Assembly: GCA_913046155.1 (NCBI GenBank)
Contig: CAJWRY010000081.1
Location: 1-6,337 of the forward strand
DNA: 6,337 bases
Direction: 5' to 3'
From: an uncultured Candidatus Nemicrothrix sp.
GTDB lineage: Bacteria > Actinomycetota > Acidimicrobiia > Acidimicrobiales > UBA8592
The notes under the pieces: generated by a model
What the model was told of the DNA's origin: nothing
The model's database searches: none
Seen by the model: only the letters and a program-made list of their open reading frames with translations
Position numbers and translations under genes: made by a program
Shown: positions 1-5,632 of the stretch, piece by piece
Position numbering within the stretch: position 1 is the first letter of the stretch
Layout of the letters: each line of letters begins with the position of its first letter

Positions 1-32
1 AGAACTTCATCCACTGATAGGTTAAGTTTCAT
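1..32 (-). CDS. N-terminal fragment of a gene running off the window, possibly a nitroreductase
   Basis: Only the first 11 residues are visible (MKLNLSVDEVL, the last codon incomplete) before the window edge. An ATG at 32-30 is preceded by a strong ribosome binding site, AAGGAG at 42-37, with 4 nt of spacing, so this is a genuine start. It lies 16 bp after the stop of the SDR gene on the same strand and is probably co-transcribed with it. The short N-terminus (N-L-x-x-D-E-V) resembles the start of the nitroreductase encoded at 4498 (F-N-L-D-E-V), so a paralogous nitroreductase is a guess. Eleven residues cannot establish a family. Confidence 0.6.
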   Translation of the reverse strand, partial: MKLNLSVDEV

Positions 33-36
33 TTTT

Positions 37-42
37 CTCCTT
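37..42 (-). promoter_or_regulatory. Ribosome binding site AAGGAG for the partial gene at the left edge
   Basis: AAGGAG on the minus strand lies 4 nt before the ATG at 32-30 and just after the SDR stop codon at 51-49. It is the main evidence that the truncated left-edge reading frame is a real gene. Confidence 0.75.
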
Positions 43-48
43 AAATTT

Positions 49-855
49 TTAGTCTTGTCCTGAGTCTTCTTCTAGCCTTGCCTGATATTGGTAGGCTCTG
101 TGGGTCCTACCACCAGCTACGAGCAGATTTCGGCCTGTTATCCACCTCGATGCGGGGCTTGCGAGAAAGACAACAGCTGCGGCGATATCATCCGGAGTTC
201 CGAGAAATCCTAGAGGGATTGTCGCCGCTATCTCTTCTTCAGCTCCATCTGCGCCTAACACTTCCGCGAAAGCTTCAGTGACAACTGGTCCAGGGGAAAC
301 TGCGTTAACACGAATTTTCGGTGCTAACTCAATTGCTAGAGTCTCAGTCATGTTGAGCATTCCTGCTTTCGCTGCTGCGTAAGGGCCAGTGAATGGAGAT
401 CCTCGCATTCCTGCACCTGATGAAATATTAATTATTGCTCCGCCGCTACTCATTCTTTTTGCTGCAGCTTTGGCACCCTGGAACGCTGTCGTTAGGTTTA
501 GTTCCAGCTGATTTCTAAAGGTATCGTCTGGCGTATCAATTAGCGTTCTCGTTTTTTTCTCATCAGATCCGCCAACATTGTTGACCCAAATGTCAAGGGA
601 CCCAAAAGAGTCAACAGCAAGATCTCCTAATTTTTCAGAATTGTCTCGGATATCAGCATCGTAGATTAAGGCTTTTCTTCCTCTTTCTTCTATCCCCTTT
701 GCTGTGATCTCAAGGTCTTCTTTCCTTCTTGCGTTTATTACAACATCGCACCCTGCTTCAGCTAGTCCCCATGCGATTCCGCGCCCAATGCCCTGACCAG
801 ACCCAGTTACAACCGCTACTTTTCCACTTAATTTGAAATCATCTAATACGCTCAT
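49..855 (-). CDS. SDR-family NAD(P)-dependent oxidoreductase
   Basis: A classical short-chain dehydrogenase/reductase of 268 residues, expected to be a cytosolic enzyme oxidising an alcohol or reducing a ketone; the substrate is not predictable. The Rossmann nucleotide motif TGSGQGIG is at residues 17-24, with arginines R43-R44 after the second strand that favour NADP(H). D68 lies in the adenine-pocket segment, NNVGG is at 92-96, and the catalytic tetrad is N120, S146, Y159 (YAAAK) and K163. NAVSPGP follows at 184-190. The frame is open up to a GTG at 900, but the ATG at 855 is preferred: AGGGG at 867-863 is spaced 7 nt from it, and the N-terminus then has normal SDR length. The last 20 residues after the usual VAGG end are a charged tail. 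The gene is divergent from the SDR at 961 and upstream of a co-directional gene at 32. Confidence 0.93.
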   Translation of the reverse strand: MSVLDDFKLSGKVAVVTGSGQGIGRGIAWGLAEAGCDVVINARRKEDLEITAKGIEERGRKALIYDADIRDNSEKLGDLAVDSFGSLDIWVNNVGGSDEKKTRTLIDTPDDTFRNQLELNLTTAFQGAKAAAKRMSSGGAIINISSGAGMRGSPFTGPYAAAKAGMLNMTETLAIELAPKIRVNAVSPGPVVTEAFAEVLGADGAEEEIAATIPLGFLGTPDDIAAAVVFLASPASRWITGRNLLVAGGRTHRAYQYQARLEEDSGQD

Positions 856-941
856 GGCATGTCCCCTAAAAAGTTTCGCCCCTTGTGAGATTACTAGCAC
901 TGGAGCGGAACGAGAAATTCAGAAATGGGATCTGAGACCGA

Positions 942-957
942 TTGACGCTATTGTCAA
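942..957. promoter_or_regulatory. Candidate operator, inverted repeat TTGAC-N6-GTCAA, between two divergent SDR genes
   Basis: A perfect 5-bp inverted repeat (TTGAC at 942-946, GTCAA at 953-957) sits in the 105-bp gap between the divergent SDR genes, 3 bp before the ATG at 961. Read on the minus strand it contains TTGACA (957-952), a perfect -35 hexamer for the leftward SDR, although no good -10 follows at 16-18 bp. A dimeric regulator bound here could control both genes. A 10-base match may also be chance. Confidence 0.3.
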
Positions 958-960
958 AGA

Positions 961-1821
961 ATGGAAAGAATGAAAGGCAAAGTGGCTGTTATCGTCGGGG
1001 GCGCAAGTGGATTTGGGTATGCATGTGCAAAGATCTTTGCAGCTGAAGGAGCAGAGATTGTCATCGCGGGACGAAGAGGAGCTCTCGCTACAGAGACTGC
1101 CAATGAATTCAATGGTTTGGGAGTCTCATGGGACGTGACAGACTTCGAACAAGGCAAAAGAGCTCAAGAAGAGGTAATGGCAAAATATGGGCGTATTGAT
1201 GCTGCGATTAACTTTGCCGGATACGACGATGTAAGGACCATACGAGAAATTACGCCTGACCACCTTGAACCAATGGTTAATGTGCAATTCAACGGCGCAA
1301 TTTATTTCCTGAGATTCATGTGCAATGCTATGGCTGACTCCGGAGGAGGGTCAGCTATTCTATGTTCGTCACTGACCGCTCATAACCCGAATGTCGGAAG
1401 AGTAGGATATGCAGGATCTAAGGCAGGACTTGAGTATGTAGCTAAGCTAGCCGCTGTTGAGTATGGTCATGACCAAGTTCGGGTAAATTGCATAGCTCCC
1501 CATGTCATTGAAACTGAAATGACATCGGATATCTTTAAAATTCCATTCGCTGTTGAAACGGTTCGTTTGCAAACACCAGCTAAAAGGATGGGTCACGTAG
1601 ATGACGTTGCAAATTGTGCCCTGTATTTAGCGAGCGACGAGTCCAATTATGTCAACGGAGAGACGATAAGAGTTGATGGTGGCGCTCACACACAAAAACT
1701 GCCATCGGATATTGACTACGCTTTACTTGGTCTCGCACGGCCTGAGCTAGCTGCAGGTAACCCACGCGCAATGGTACCCAAATGGTATGAAGATGAAATC
1801 GGAAACGAGGAAAGGGGCTAA
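961..1821 (+). CDS. SDR-family oxidoreductase with C-terminal extension
   Basis: A 286-residue classical SDR, likely NADP(H)-dependent, substrate unknown. Visible motifs are VGGASGFG at 12-19 (Val in place of the usual Thr of TGxxxGxG), R38-R39 after the second strand, NFAG at 84-87, N107, S137, Y150 (YAGSK) and K154. The catalytic tetrad is therefore complete. The usual PG after strand six is P180-H181. The core ends at VDGG (238-241) and is followed by about 45 extra residues ending in an acidic, Trp-Tyr-containing tail, longer than the usual 250-residue SDR. No Shine-Dalgarno is evident for the ATG at 961; ATG 970 (residue 4) is an alternative start. It is divergent from the SDR at 855 and convergent with the hydrolase at 1829, 7 bp away. 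The two SDRs share only family-level motifs and are not recent duplicates. Confidence 0.92.
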   Translation: MERMKGKVAVIVGGASGFGYACAKIFAAEGAEIVIAGRRGALATETANEFNGLGVSWDVTDFEQGKRAQEEVMAKYGRIDAAINFAGYDDVRTIREITPDHLEPMVNVQFNGAIYFLRFMCNAMADSGGGSAILCSSLTAHNPNVGRVGYAGSKAGLEYVAKLAAVEYGHDQVRVNCIAPHVIETEMTSDIFKIPFAVETVRLQTPAKRMGHVDDVANCALYLASDESNYVNGETIRVDGGAHTQKLPSDIDYALLGLARPELAAGNPRAMVPKWYEDEIGNEERG

Positions 1822-1828
1822 GAGTTCT

Positions 1829-2686
1829 TTAATTATGATTCAAGAATTCAATGACTTCGTTAGCAAATGCATCGTTCTTATCCCCAACAACCATATGGCC
1901 AGCATCACTAACATCCGCAAAACTTGCACGCGGAAACCTTTCAAGAAATTCGCCAACTTGAACCTCGGTAACTAGGTCACTTAGTTTCCCTCGCACTAAT
2001 AGTATTGGAACAGAGATGTTGCTACAAAGTTTGTTTAATAGCTCAGGGTTTCGCATATCAGGATTTTCTTTACCCCTTTCGCTTGAAATGAACAAAGGGT
2101 CCCAATGCCAAAACCACTTTTCACCGCGCTTCCGTAAATTTTTCTTCAACCCTTCAAGGTCCGATGATTTCTCACGATGAGGGTTGTATTCGGAAAGAAT
2201 ATCTGAAACTTCTGACAGAGACGTAAAGCCTGTTTTGGAGTGCTCAAGCATAAAATCTTTAATCTTTTCTGCTCCTAGGACATTTATATTCGGGACTATA
2301 TCAACTAGCACTAGAGCTGAAATAGATCCCGGCCGATATCTCCCCTCAAGGTAGATTCCAACGAGTCCTCCTAGTGATGCACCAACCAAGGATGGCTGAA
2401 TTTCCAATGTCTCTATAAGGAACGCAACGTCTTCAGAGAAGTCTCTAAGCTCATAGTCACCTCCATGAGACCAGTCTGAATCTCCATGTCCCCTTAAATC
2501 CATTGTTATGGCACAGCCATTAACTTGAGTTATCTTTTCGGCTGTGGCATTCCATGAATGCCTTGTTTGGCCTCCCCCATGCAAAAGTAATATCGCGTCT
2601 CTCTTGATCTTTCCCCACAAATCATATTCCACGGTGATACCTGAAGGCGTCGTCAAACGCTCAGTTACCGGTTTAGAAGAAGTCAT
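1829..2686 (-). CDS. Alpha/beta hydrolase
   Basis: A 285-residue soluble alpha/beta-fold hydrolase, probably an esterase or lactonase-type enzyme. The oxyanion-hole motif HGGGQ is at 36-40, DLRGHGDS at 63-70, and the nucleophile elbow G-A-S-L-G-G at 102-107 makes S104 the nucleophile. D237 after VPILLVRG is the likely acid, and H264 in DAGHMV is the catalytic histidine. A cap region rich in Lys, Glu and Trp lies around 135-215. It is the last gene of the operon: the ATG is 5 nt after the stop of the CoA transferase, and no clear ribosome binding site precedes it, so translational coupling is plausible. Serine as nucleophile separates it from the dehalogenase-like protein at 5633, which has Asp. 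The position next to a CoA transferase would suit hydrolysis of an ester or thioester intermediate, which is inference. Confidence 0.9.
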   Translation of the reverse strand: MTSSKPVTERLTTPSGITVEYDLWGKIKRDAILLLHGGGQTRHSWNATAEKITQVNGCAITMDLRGHGDSDWSHGGDYELRDFSEDVAFLIETLEIQPSLVGASLGGLVGIYLEGRYRPGSISALVLVDIVPNINVLGAEKIKDFMLEHSKTGFTSLSEVSDILSEYNPHREKSSDLEGLKKNLRKRGEKWFWHWDPLFISSERGKENPDMRNPELLNKLCSNISVPILLVRGKLSDLVTEVQVGEFLERFPRASFADVSDAGHMVVGDKNDAFANEVIEFLNHN

Positions 2687-2691
2687 AAAAT

Positions 2692-3870
2692 CTAAGAAAT
2701 CGTTCCGGTCGATTTCATTTTTTCTATTTCATCTGTTGAATAACCTATTTCAGTGAGTAACTCTGTTGTGTCTTGACAATATGCAGGGGCAGGCCTTGGG
2801 TTATGTTCTGTGGTGTTGTTGAAGGTCGCTCCTTGACGTGGAACTCTCATTTTTCCAACTATAGGATGCTCTATCTCGGCGACTGACTCTACTTCCTTTA
2901 CGTGAATATCGTGAGCTACCTCTGAGGGGTCTAGCACCCTGACCGCTGGAACGTCAGCAGCCTGACACTTTTGGAGAGCTTCCTCGGTAGTGAAGGCGCC
3001 AAGCATTTCATCAAAGGATGCGTACCACTCGGTAAAGTTCTTACTTCTATTCGAGGCCGTGGAGAATCGCTCATCTTTCGCAAGGTCTTCACGTGATAGG
3101 GCTGAACAAACTGCTTTCCATTGAGAGTCGGTTCCTGCGGTCACTGACAGCCAGCCATCCGAGGTAGAAAATAGCTGGTATGACCCGAGCAAGTTTGGTA
3201 AATGTAGTGCGTCGTCATCCAGAACGGTCTCATGCATCATTACATCCGGCCAATTGAAAGCTATATTTGCCTCAAGCATCGAGACCCGAACATGTTGACA
3301 TTCTCCAGTTTCATTTCTCGCAAACAACGCTGCCGTAATTGCTTGTGACGTCGTCAATGCTGCCACTTTATCCGCTACCATCCCGCGGATGAGAGTAGGC
3401 CCATCAGCGGTTCGTTGAGCACCAGCCCATCCTGATATTGCTTGTATAACAGGGTCATAAACCGGTCTATCGCTGTAAGGACCCTCAGCACCGAAACCAG
3501 ATGATGACACATAAACCAGTCTTGGGTTTATTTTAAAAGCTTCATCAGCAGAGAATCCCAAACGAGAAACTGCCCCAGGACGAAATCCTTCAATAAAGAC
3601 ATCAGCATCTTTTATAAAGGTTCTCAGTATTTCTTTTGCCTCCTCCTTTTCAAGATTTAACCCAATTGACCTTTTCCCAGCATTCGCATTCGCAAACCAG
3701 CCAGACATGTTGCCTTTTCGGCTACCGTACATTCGCAGATCATCCCCACCGGTCGTATTTTCAACTTTTATTATTTCAGCCCCTTGGTTGGCTAGTAAGT
3801 GCGTAGCTCCAGGCACGGCTATCATCTGCGCCAGTTCAACTATCTTTACCCCGCTTAGCGGCCCTGTCAC
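2692..3870 (-). CDS. CaiB/BaiF family (class III) CoA transferase
   Basis: A full-length 392-residue family III CoA transferase. Such enzymes move CoA between carboxylic acids through an aspartyl-CoA intermediate; relatives include formyl-CoA transferase, carnitine CoA transferases and alpha-methylacyl-CoA racemase. The N-terminus (GPLSGVKIVELAQ) and GAEIIKVE at 30-37 are typical. The segment GPYSDRPVYDP at 130-140 carries the presumed nucleophile D139, and FIEGFRPG is at 92-99. The GTG start at 3870 is well supported: AAGGAG at 3881-3876 is 5 nt upstream, and the next residues match the family start. It begins 19 nt after the selenoprotein stop and ends 5 nt before the hydrolase, so it is the middle gene of the operon. 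Donor and acceptor acids cannot be told from the sequence. Confidence 0.94.
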   Translation of the reverse strand: MTGPLSGVKIVELAQMIAVPGATHLLANQGAEIIKVENTTGGDDLRMYGSRKGNMSGWFANANAGKRSIGLNLEKEEAKEILRTFIKDADVFIEGFRPGAVSRLGFSADEAFKINPRLVYVSSSGFGAEGPYSDRPVYDPVIQAISGWAGAQRTADGPTLIRGMVADKVAALTTSQAITAALFARNETGECQHVRVSMLEANIAFNWPDVMMHETVLDDDALHLPNLLGSYQLFSTSDGWLSVTAGTDSQWKAVCSALSREDLAKDERFSTASNRSKNFTEWYASFDEMLGAFTTEEALQKCQAADVPAVRVLDPSEVAHDIHVKEVESVAEIEHPIVGKMRVPRQGATFNNTTEHNPRPAPAYCQDTTELLTEIGYSTDEIEKMKSTGTIS

Positions 3871-3875
3871 AATAT

Positions 3876-3881
3876 CTCCTT
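3876..3881 (-). promoter_or_regulatory. Ribosome binding site AAGGAG for the GTG-started CoA transferase
   Basis: AAGGAG lies 5 nt before the GTG at 3870-3868, inside the 19-nt gap after the selenoprotein stop codon. It fixes a non-ATG start for the CoA transferase. Confidence 0.8.
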
Positions 3882-3889
3882 ACTCAAAC

Positions 3890-4420
3890 CTAACCATGAG
3901 CGTAGAATGATGGGTCTTCGCCAGGATCAGCTGTCAAATTTACCGGACAGTCATTCGCAACGTCCAGAACTGCAAGTAGTCTTCCAACTCCGAGACAAAA
4001 CCCGATTAAGGATAATAGCTCCAGTATTTGTTGATCCGAGAAGCTCAGTTTCATACGCTCCCAAAATGCCTCATCAGTTTTAAGCGCTCCATGGTCAAAT
4101 ACAAAACGCTCCGCTAGCTCTGCTGCTAATTTCTCTTCCTCAGAGAACGCACCTATCTCCGAGTATTCATCTACTCGATGATAAAGGTCATCATCTAATC
4201 CTTGCTGCATCGCCGATGCAGACCGTGTGTCTAGTCATATATGGCAATCATTGATCTGTGCTATTCGCATTCTCGCCACTTCTCGAACTCTTGTGTCTAA
4301 CGAAACTTTGGTATAGAGCGCGTTCCCTGCTATGCCGATACCCTTTCCAACATCTGGTTGCATGTACCAAAGTCTGCTTCGTTCTAACCCTTCACCTTCG
4401 GGGATATTGATTCGTGCCAT
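3890..4420 (-). CDS. Selenocysteine-containing carboxymuconolactone decarboxylase/AhpD-like protein (in-frame TGA read as Sec)
   Basis: A 176-residue protein if the TGA at 4237-4235 is decoded as selenocysteine. Residues 47-66 contain the CMD/AhpD redox segment: E47, twelve residues before C59, then C-H-I-U at 59-62 in place of CxxC. E47 and C59 match the spacing of AhpD Glu118 and Cys130, U62 matches Cys133, and the AhpD His137 position is R66. The C-terminal part (LSxEEKLAAELAERF-like helix at 93-106, FSDQQILELLSLIGF at 127-141, then GRLLAVLDV) is ordinary CMD-family sequence, so the frame is conserved past the TGA. ATG 4420 is the preferred start, with AAAAGG at 4432-4427 spaced 6 nt; TTG 4426 would leave no spacing. 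Such proteins are helical thiol peroxidases or disulfide reductases, so a Sec-enhanced peroxidase or reductase role is inferred. It is the first gene of an operon with the CoA transferase and hydrolase. The alternative is a nonsense mutation (TGC to TGA is one step), which the SECIS-like hairpin and precise location argue against. Confidence 0.85.
4205..4221 (-). promoter_or_regulatory. Candidate bacterial SECIS element (selenocysteine insertion hairpin)
   Basis: In the mRNA a perfect 7-bp stem, CUGCAUC (4221-4215) with GAUGCAG (4211-4205), closes a 3-nt loop GGC (4214-4212). The loop starts 20 nt after the UGA, within the 16-37 nt range described for bacterial SECIS elements, and has G in its first two positions, the conserved feature. 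A lower helix CUAG (4234-4231) with UUAG (4198-4195) could extend it across an internal loop, which is less certain. The stem also encodes the SASAMQ stretch following the active site, so coding and RNA structure overlap. Confidence 0.82.
4235..4237 (-). other. In-frame TGA proposed as selenocysteine codon (Sec62)
   Basis: The TGA lies three codons after the Cys codon TGC (4246-4244), at the place of the second cysteine of the CxxC redox motif. Upstream and downstream reading frames are identical, with no frameshift, and the first Met after it (4210) lies inside the hairpin with no ribosome binding site, so a separate downstream gene is unlikely. Confidence 0.83.
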
Positions 4421-4426
4421 CTTCAA

Positions 4427-4432
4427 CCTTTT
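4427..4432 (-). promoter_or_regulatory. Ribosome binding site AAAAGG deciding the selenoprotein start
   Basis: AAAAGG is 6 nt before the ATG at 4420-4418 and directly abuts the in-frame TTG at 4426, so it supports the ATG as start codon. The 4421-4497 gap also holds the promoter of the divergent nitroreductase. Confidence 0.6.
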
Positions 4433-4461
4433 CAGTAAATCTTGTTTGCTCTTACTTTAGC

Positions 4462-4467
4462 TTGACC
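4462..4467 (+). promoter_or_regulatory. Possible -35 element (TTGACC) for the nitroreductase
   Basis: TTGACC matches five of six -35 consensus bases. A weak -10-like TAAAGA lies 18 bp downstream (4486-4491), which would put the transcription start at or next to the ATG at 4498, a leaderless or nearly leaderless message. The weak -10 keeps confidence low. Confidence 0.25.
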
Positions 4468-4497
4468 CGAATGATAGAGAAAGACTAAAGAGTAAGC

Positions 4498-5175
4498 ATG
4501 GAAGAATTTAATTTAGATGAAGTTGATCACTTACTCACAACAACCAGAGCTGTTCGTAAACGGTTAGATCTCAGTCGCACTGTGCCTAGAGAGTTAATTC
4601 TTGACTGTGTCAAAGTTTCGACTCAAGCACCAGCAGGCGGAAACTACCAAAAATGGCGATGGGTTATAATTGATGACCCTGAAAAGAAACTAATTATTGC
4701 AGAAGCCTATAGAGATGGTTATGCGCCTTATATAGATGCCCAAAAAGAAGCTGTTTCAAATAAGATTCCTAATGATCCGACAGTGCAGAAGATAATGTCA
4801 TCTAGCGATTATCTTGCCGAGATACTGGAAAAGGTTCCTGTTCTTGCAATTCCTTGTTCGTTAGGTAGTCCTGCAGACATGGAAGGAGATTTGGGTGGAG
4901 GGCTTCAAGGATGGTGGGGATCCGTATTGCCTGCTGTTTGGAGTTACATGTTAGCTGCAAGAGCACGTGGCCTTGGAACTGCTTGGACGACGCTACACCT
5001 GCGCTACAGTGAACGCGTTGGAGAGGCGCTTGGAATACCTGCGACAGTAACCCAACTCGCTTGCGTGCCAACAGCATATTATCTCGGTGAAACCTTCAAG
5101 CCTGGGAAAAGAAAACCTGCTGAAGAAATCACGTACTGGAATACATGGAAACAATCCAATATTGAAGGAAGTTAA
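4498..5175 (+). CDS. Nitroreductase family protein (FMN-dependent)
   Basis: A 225-residue nitroreductase-fold flavoprotein, expected to be a cytosolic FMN homodimer using NAD(P)H to reduce nitro, quinone or other electron-poor substrates; the substrate is unknown. The N-terminal TTTRAVRKR (14-22) supplies the arginines that typically hold the FMN phosphate. APAGGNYQKWRWVIID (44-59) corresponds to the second FMN-binding segment, and GLGTAWTT (158-165) near the C-terminal third is the usual isoalloxazine-contacting loop. The start at ATG 4498 places the FMN arginines at the normal distance from the N-terminus, but there is no strong Shine-Dalgarno. The gene is divergent from the selenoprotein operon, 77 bp away, and its TAA overlaps the stop of the convergent chorismate mutase gene by 4 bp. 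Divergence from a redox selenoprotein hints at shared regulation, unproven. Confidence 0.9.
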   Translation: MEEFNLDEVDHLLTTTRAVRKRLDLSRTVPRELILDCVKVSTQAPAGGNYQKWRWVIIDDPEKKLIIAEAYRDGYAPYIDAQKEAVSNKIPNDPTVQKIMSSSDYLAEILEKVPVLAIPCSLGSPADMEGDLGGGLQGWWGSVLPAVWSYMLAARARGLGTAWTTLHLRYSERVGEALGIPATVTQLACVPTAYYLGETFKPGKRKPAEEITYWNTWKQSNIEGS

Positions 5176-5181
5176 GCTTCC
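5167..5181. terminator. Weak hairpin spanning the overlapping convergent stop codons
   Basis: GGAAG (5167-5171) and CTTCC (5177-5181) form a 5-bp stem around a 5-nt loop that contains both stop codons. No T-tract follows on either strand, so as a bidirectional terminator it is weak. Confidence 0.22.
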
Positions 5182-5471
5182 AGGTCACCATGTTCATCCG
5201 CAGTTTGGAGGTGGTGTCGTATTACTTCATCAACGATAAGCCGGAAAACCTTCTCGCCAAAGACTGGGTCCATCCCCTCACGTCTTGCTATCTCATGAAG
5301 TCTGGCTATTTGTTCTTTCTCACGTTTTGGATCAGCAGCGGGTAAACCAGTTTTTGCTTTTAACTCACCGACTGTTTTTGTAATTTCAAAACGCTCAGCC
5401 AGCAGACATATAAGTTGTTCATCTAATTCATCAATTCTTACTCTTTGTTCTCGAAGAATATCAGTATTCAT
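5172..5471 (-). CDS. Chorismate mutase, AroQ type (monofunctional)
   Basis: A 99-residue all-helical chorismate mutase, converting chorismate to prephenate at the branch to phenylalanine and tyrosine. It matches the E. coli P-protein mutase domain by eye: R10, R27 (LLAERFEI), K38 (VGELKAK), D47, R50 and E51 (DPKREKE) fall at the active-site positions R11, R28, K39, D48, R51 and E52. The C-terminal helix FRLIVDEVIRHH carries V83 and H87 where E. coli has S84 and Q88. The length fits a stand-alone domain without prephenate dehydratase or dehydrogenase. The ATG at 5471 has a GGGGG-rich stretch (5485-5481) 9 nt upstream as a poor ribosome binding site. It is not in an operon with other aromatic amino-acid genes here: it is convergent with the nitroreductase and divergent from the dehalogenase-like gene. 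Confidence 0.9.
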   Translation of the reverse strand: MNTDILREQRVRIDELDEQLICLLAERFEITKTVGELKAKTGLPAADPKREKEQIARLHEIARREGMDPVFGEKVFRLIVDEVIRHHLQTADEHGDLEA

Positions 5472-5551
5472 ATCTCGTAACCCCCGCGGTCCCTAAAATC
5501 CCACTCACTCGGATAGTTGTAGATTCTAGTAGATGATTTACTATCAAACTT

Positions 5552-5579
5552 TTGTTTGTTTGCCATTCGTATGGATACT
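5552..5579 (+). promoter_or_regulatory. Possible sigma-70-type promoter for the dehalogenase-like gene
   Basis: TTGTTT at 5552-5557 and GATACT at 5574-5579 are separated by 16 bp, about 50 bp before the ATG at 5633. Both hexamers are imperfect. An imperfect inverted repeat TAGTA-N7-TACTA (5527-5543) lies just upstream. The rest of the 161-bp gap at 5472-5632 holds no gene that I can see. Confidence 0.25.
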
Positions 5580-5632
5580 GAAAACTTTCTATGAGAATGG
5601 AGATTCCTGCAAAGGCATGAGAATATTTACTC

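Noticed and set aside
856..900. N-terminal extension of the left SDR from GTG 900
   Set aside because: There is no ribosome binding site at the GTG, while AGGGG at 863-867 is well spaced from the ATG at 855, which also gives a normal SDR N-terminus.
1787..1975. Small plus-strand ORF overlapping the SDR end and the hydrolase
   Set aside because: It is mostly antisense to the well-supported hydrolase gene and resembles no known protein.
3890..4426. Pseudogene or two separate small genes instead of one selenoprotein
   Set aside because: The frame is continuous, the TGA is exactly at the catalytic Cys position, the first downstream Met has no ribosome binding site, and a SECIS-like hairpin follows. 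A nonsense mutation remains the fallback explanation.
4802..5077. Minus-strand 91-residue ORF inside the nitroreductase
   Set aside because: It lies wholly antisense to a clear nitroreductase and has no recognisable motif or start signal.
5472..5632. A tRNA-like or other structured RNA in the gap before the dehalogenase-like gene
   Set aside because: I saw no cloverleaf, T-loop signature or strong hairpin; the weak TAGTA/TACTA repeat alone does not support an RNA gene.
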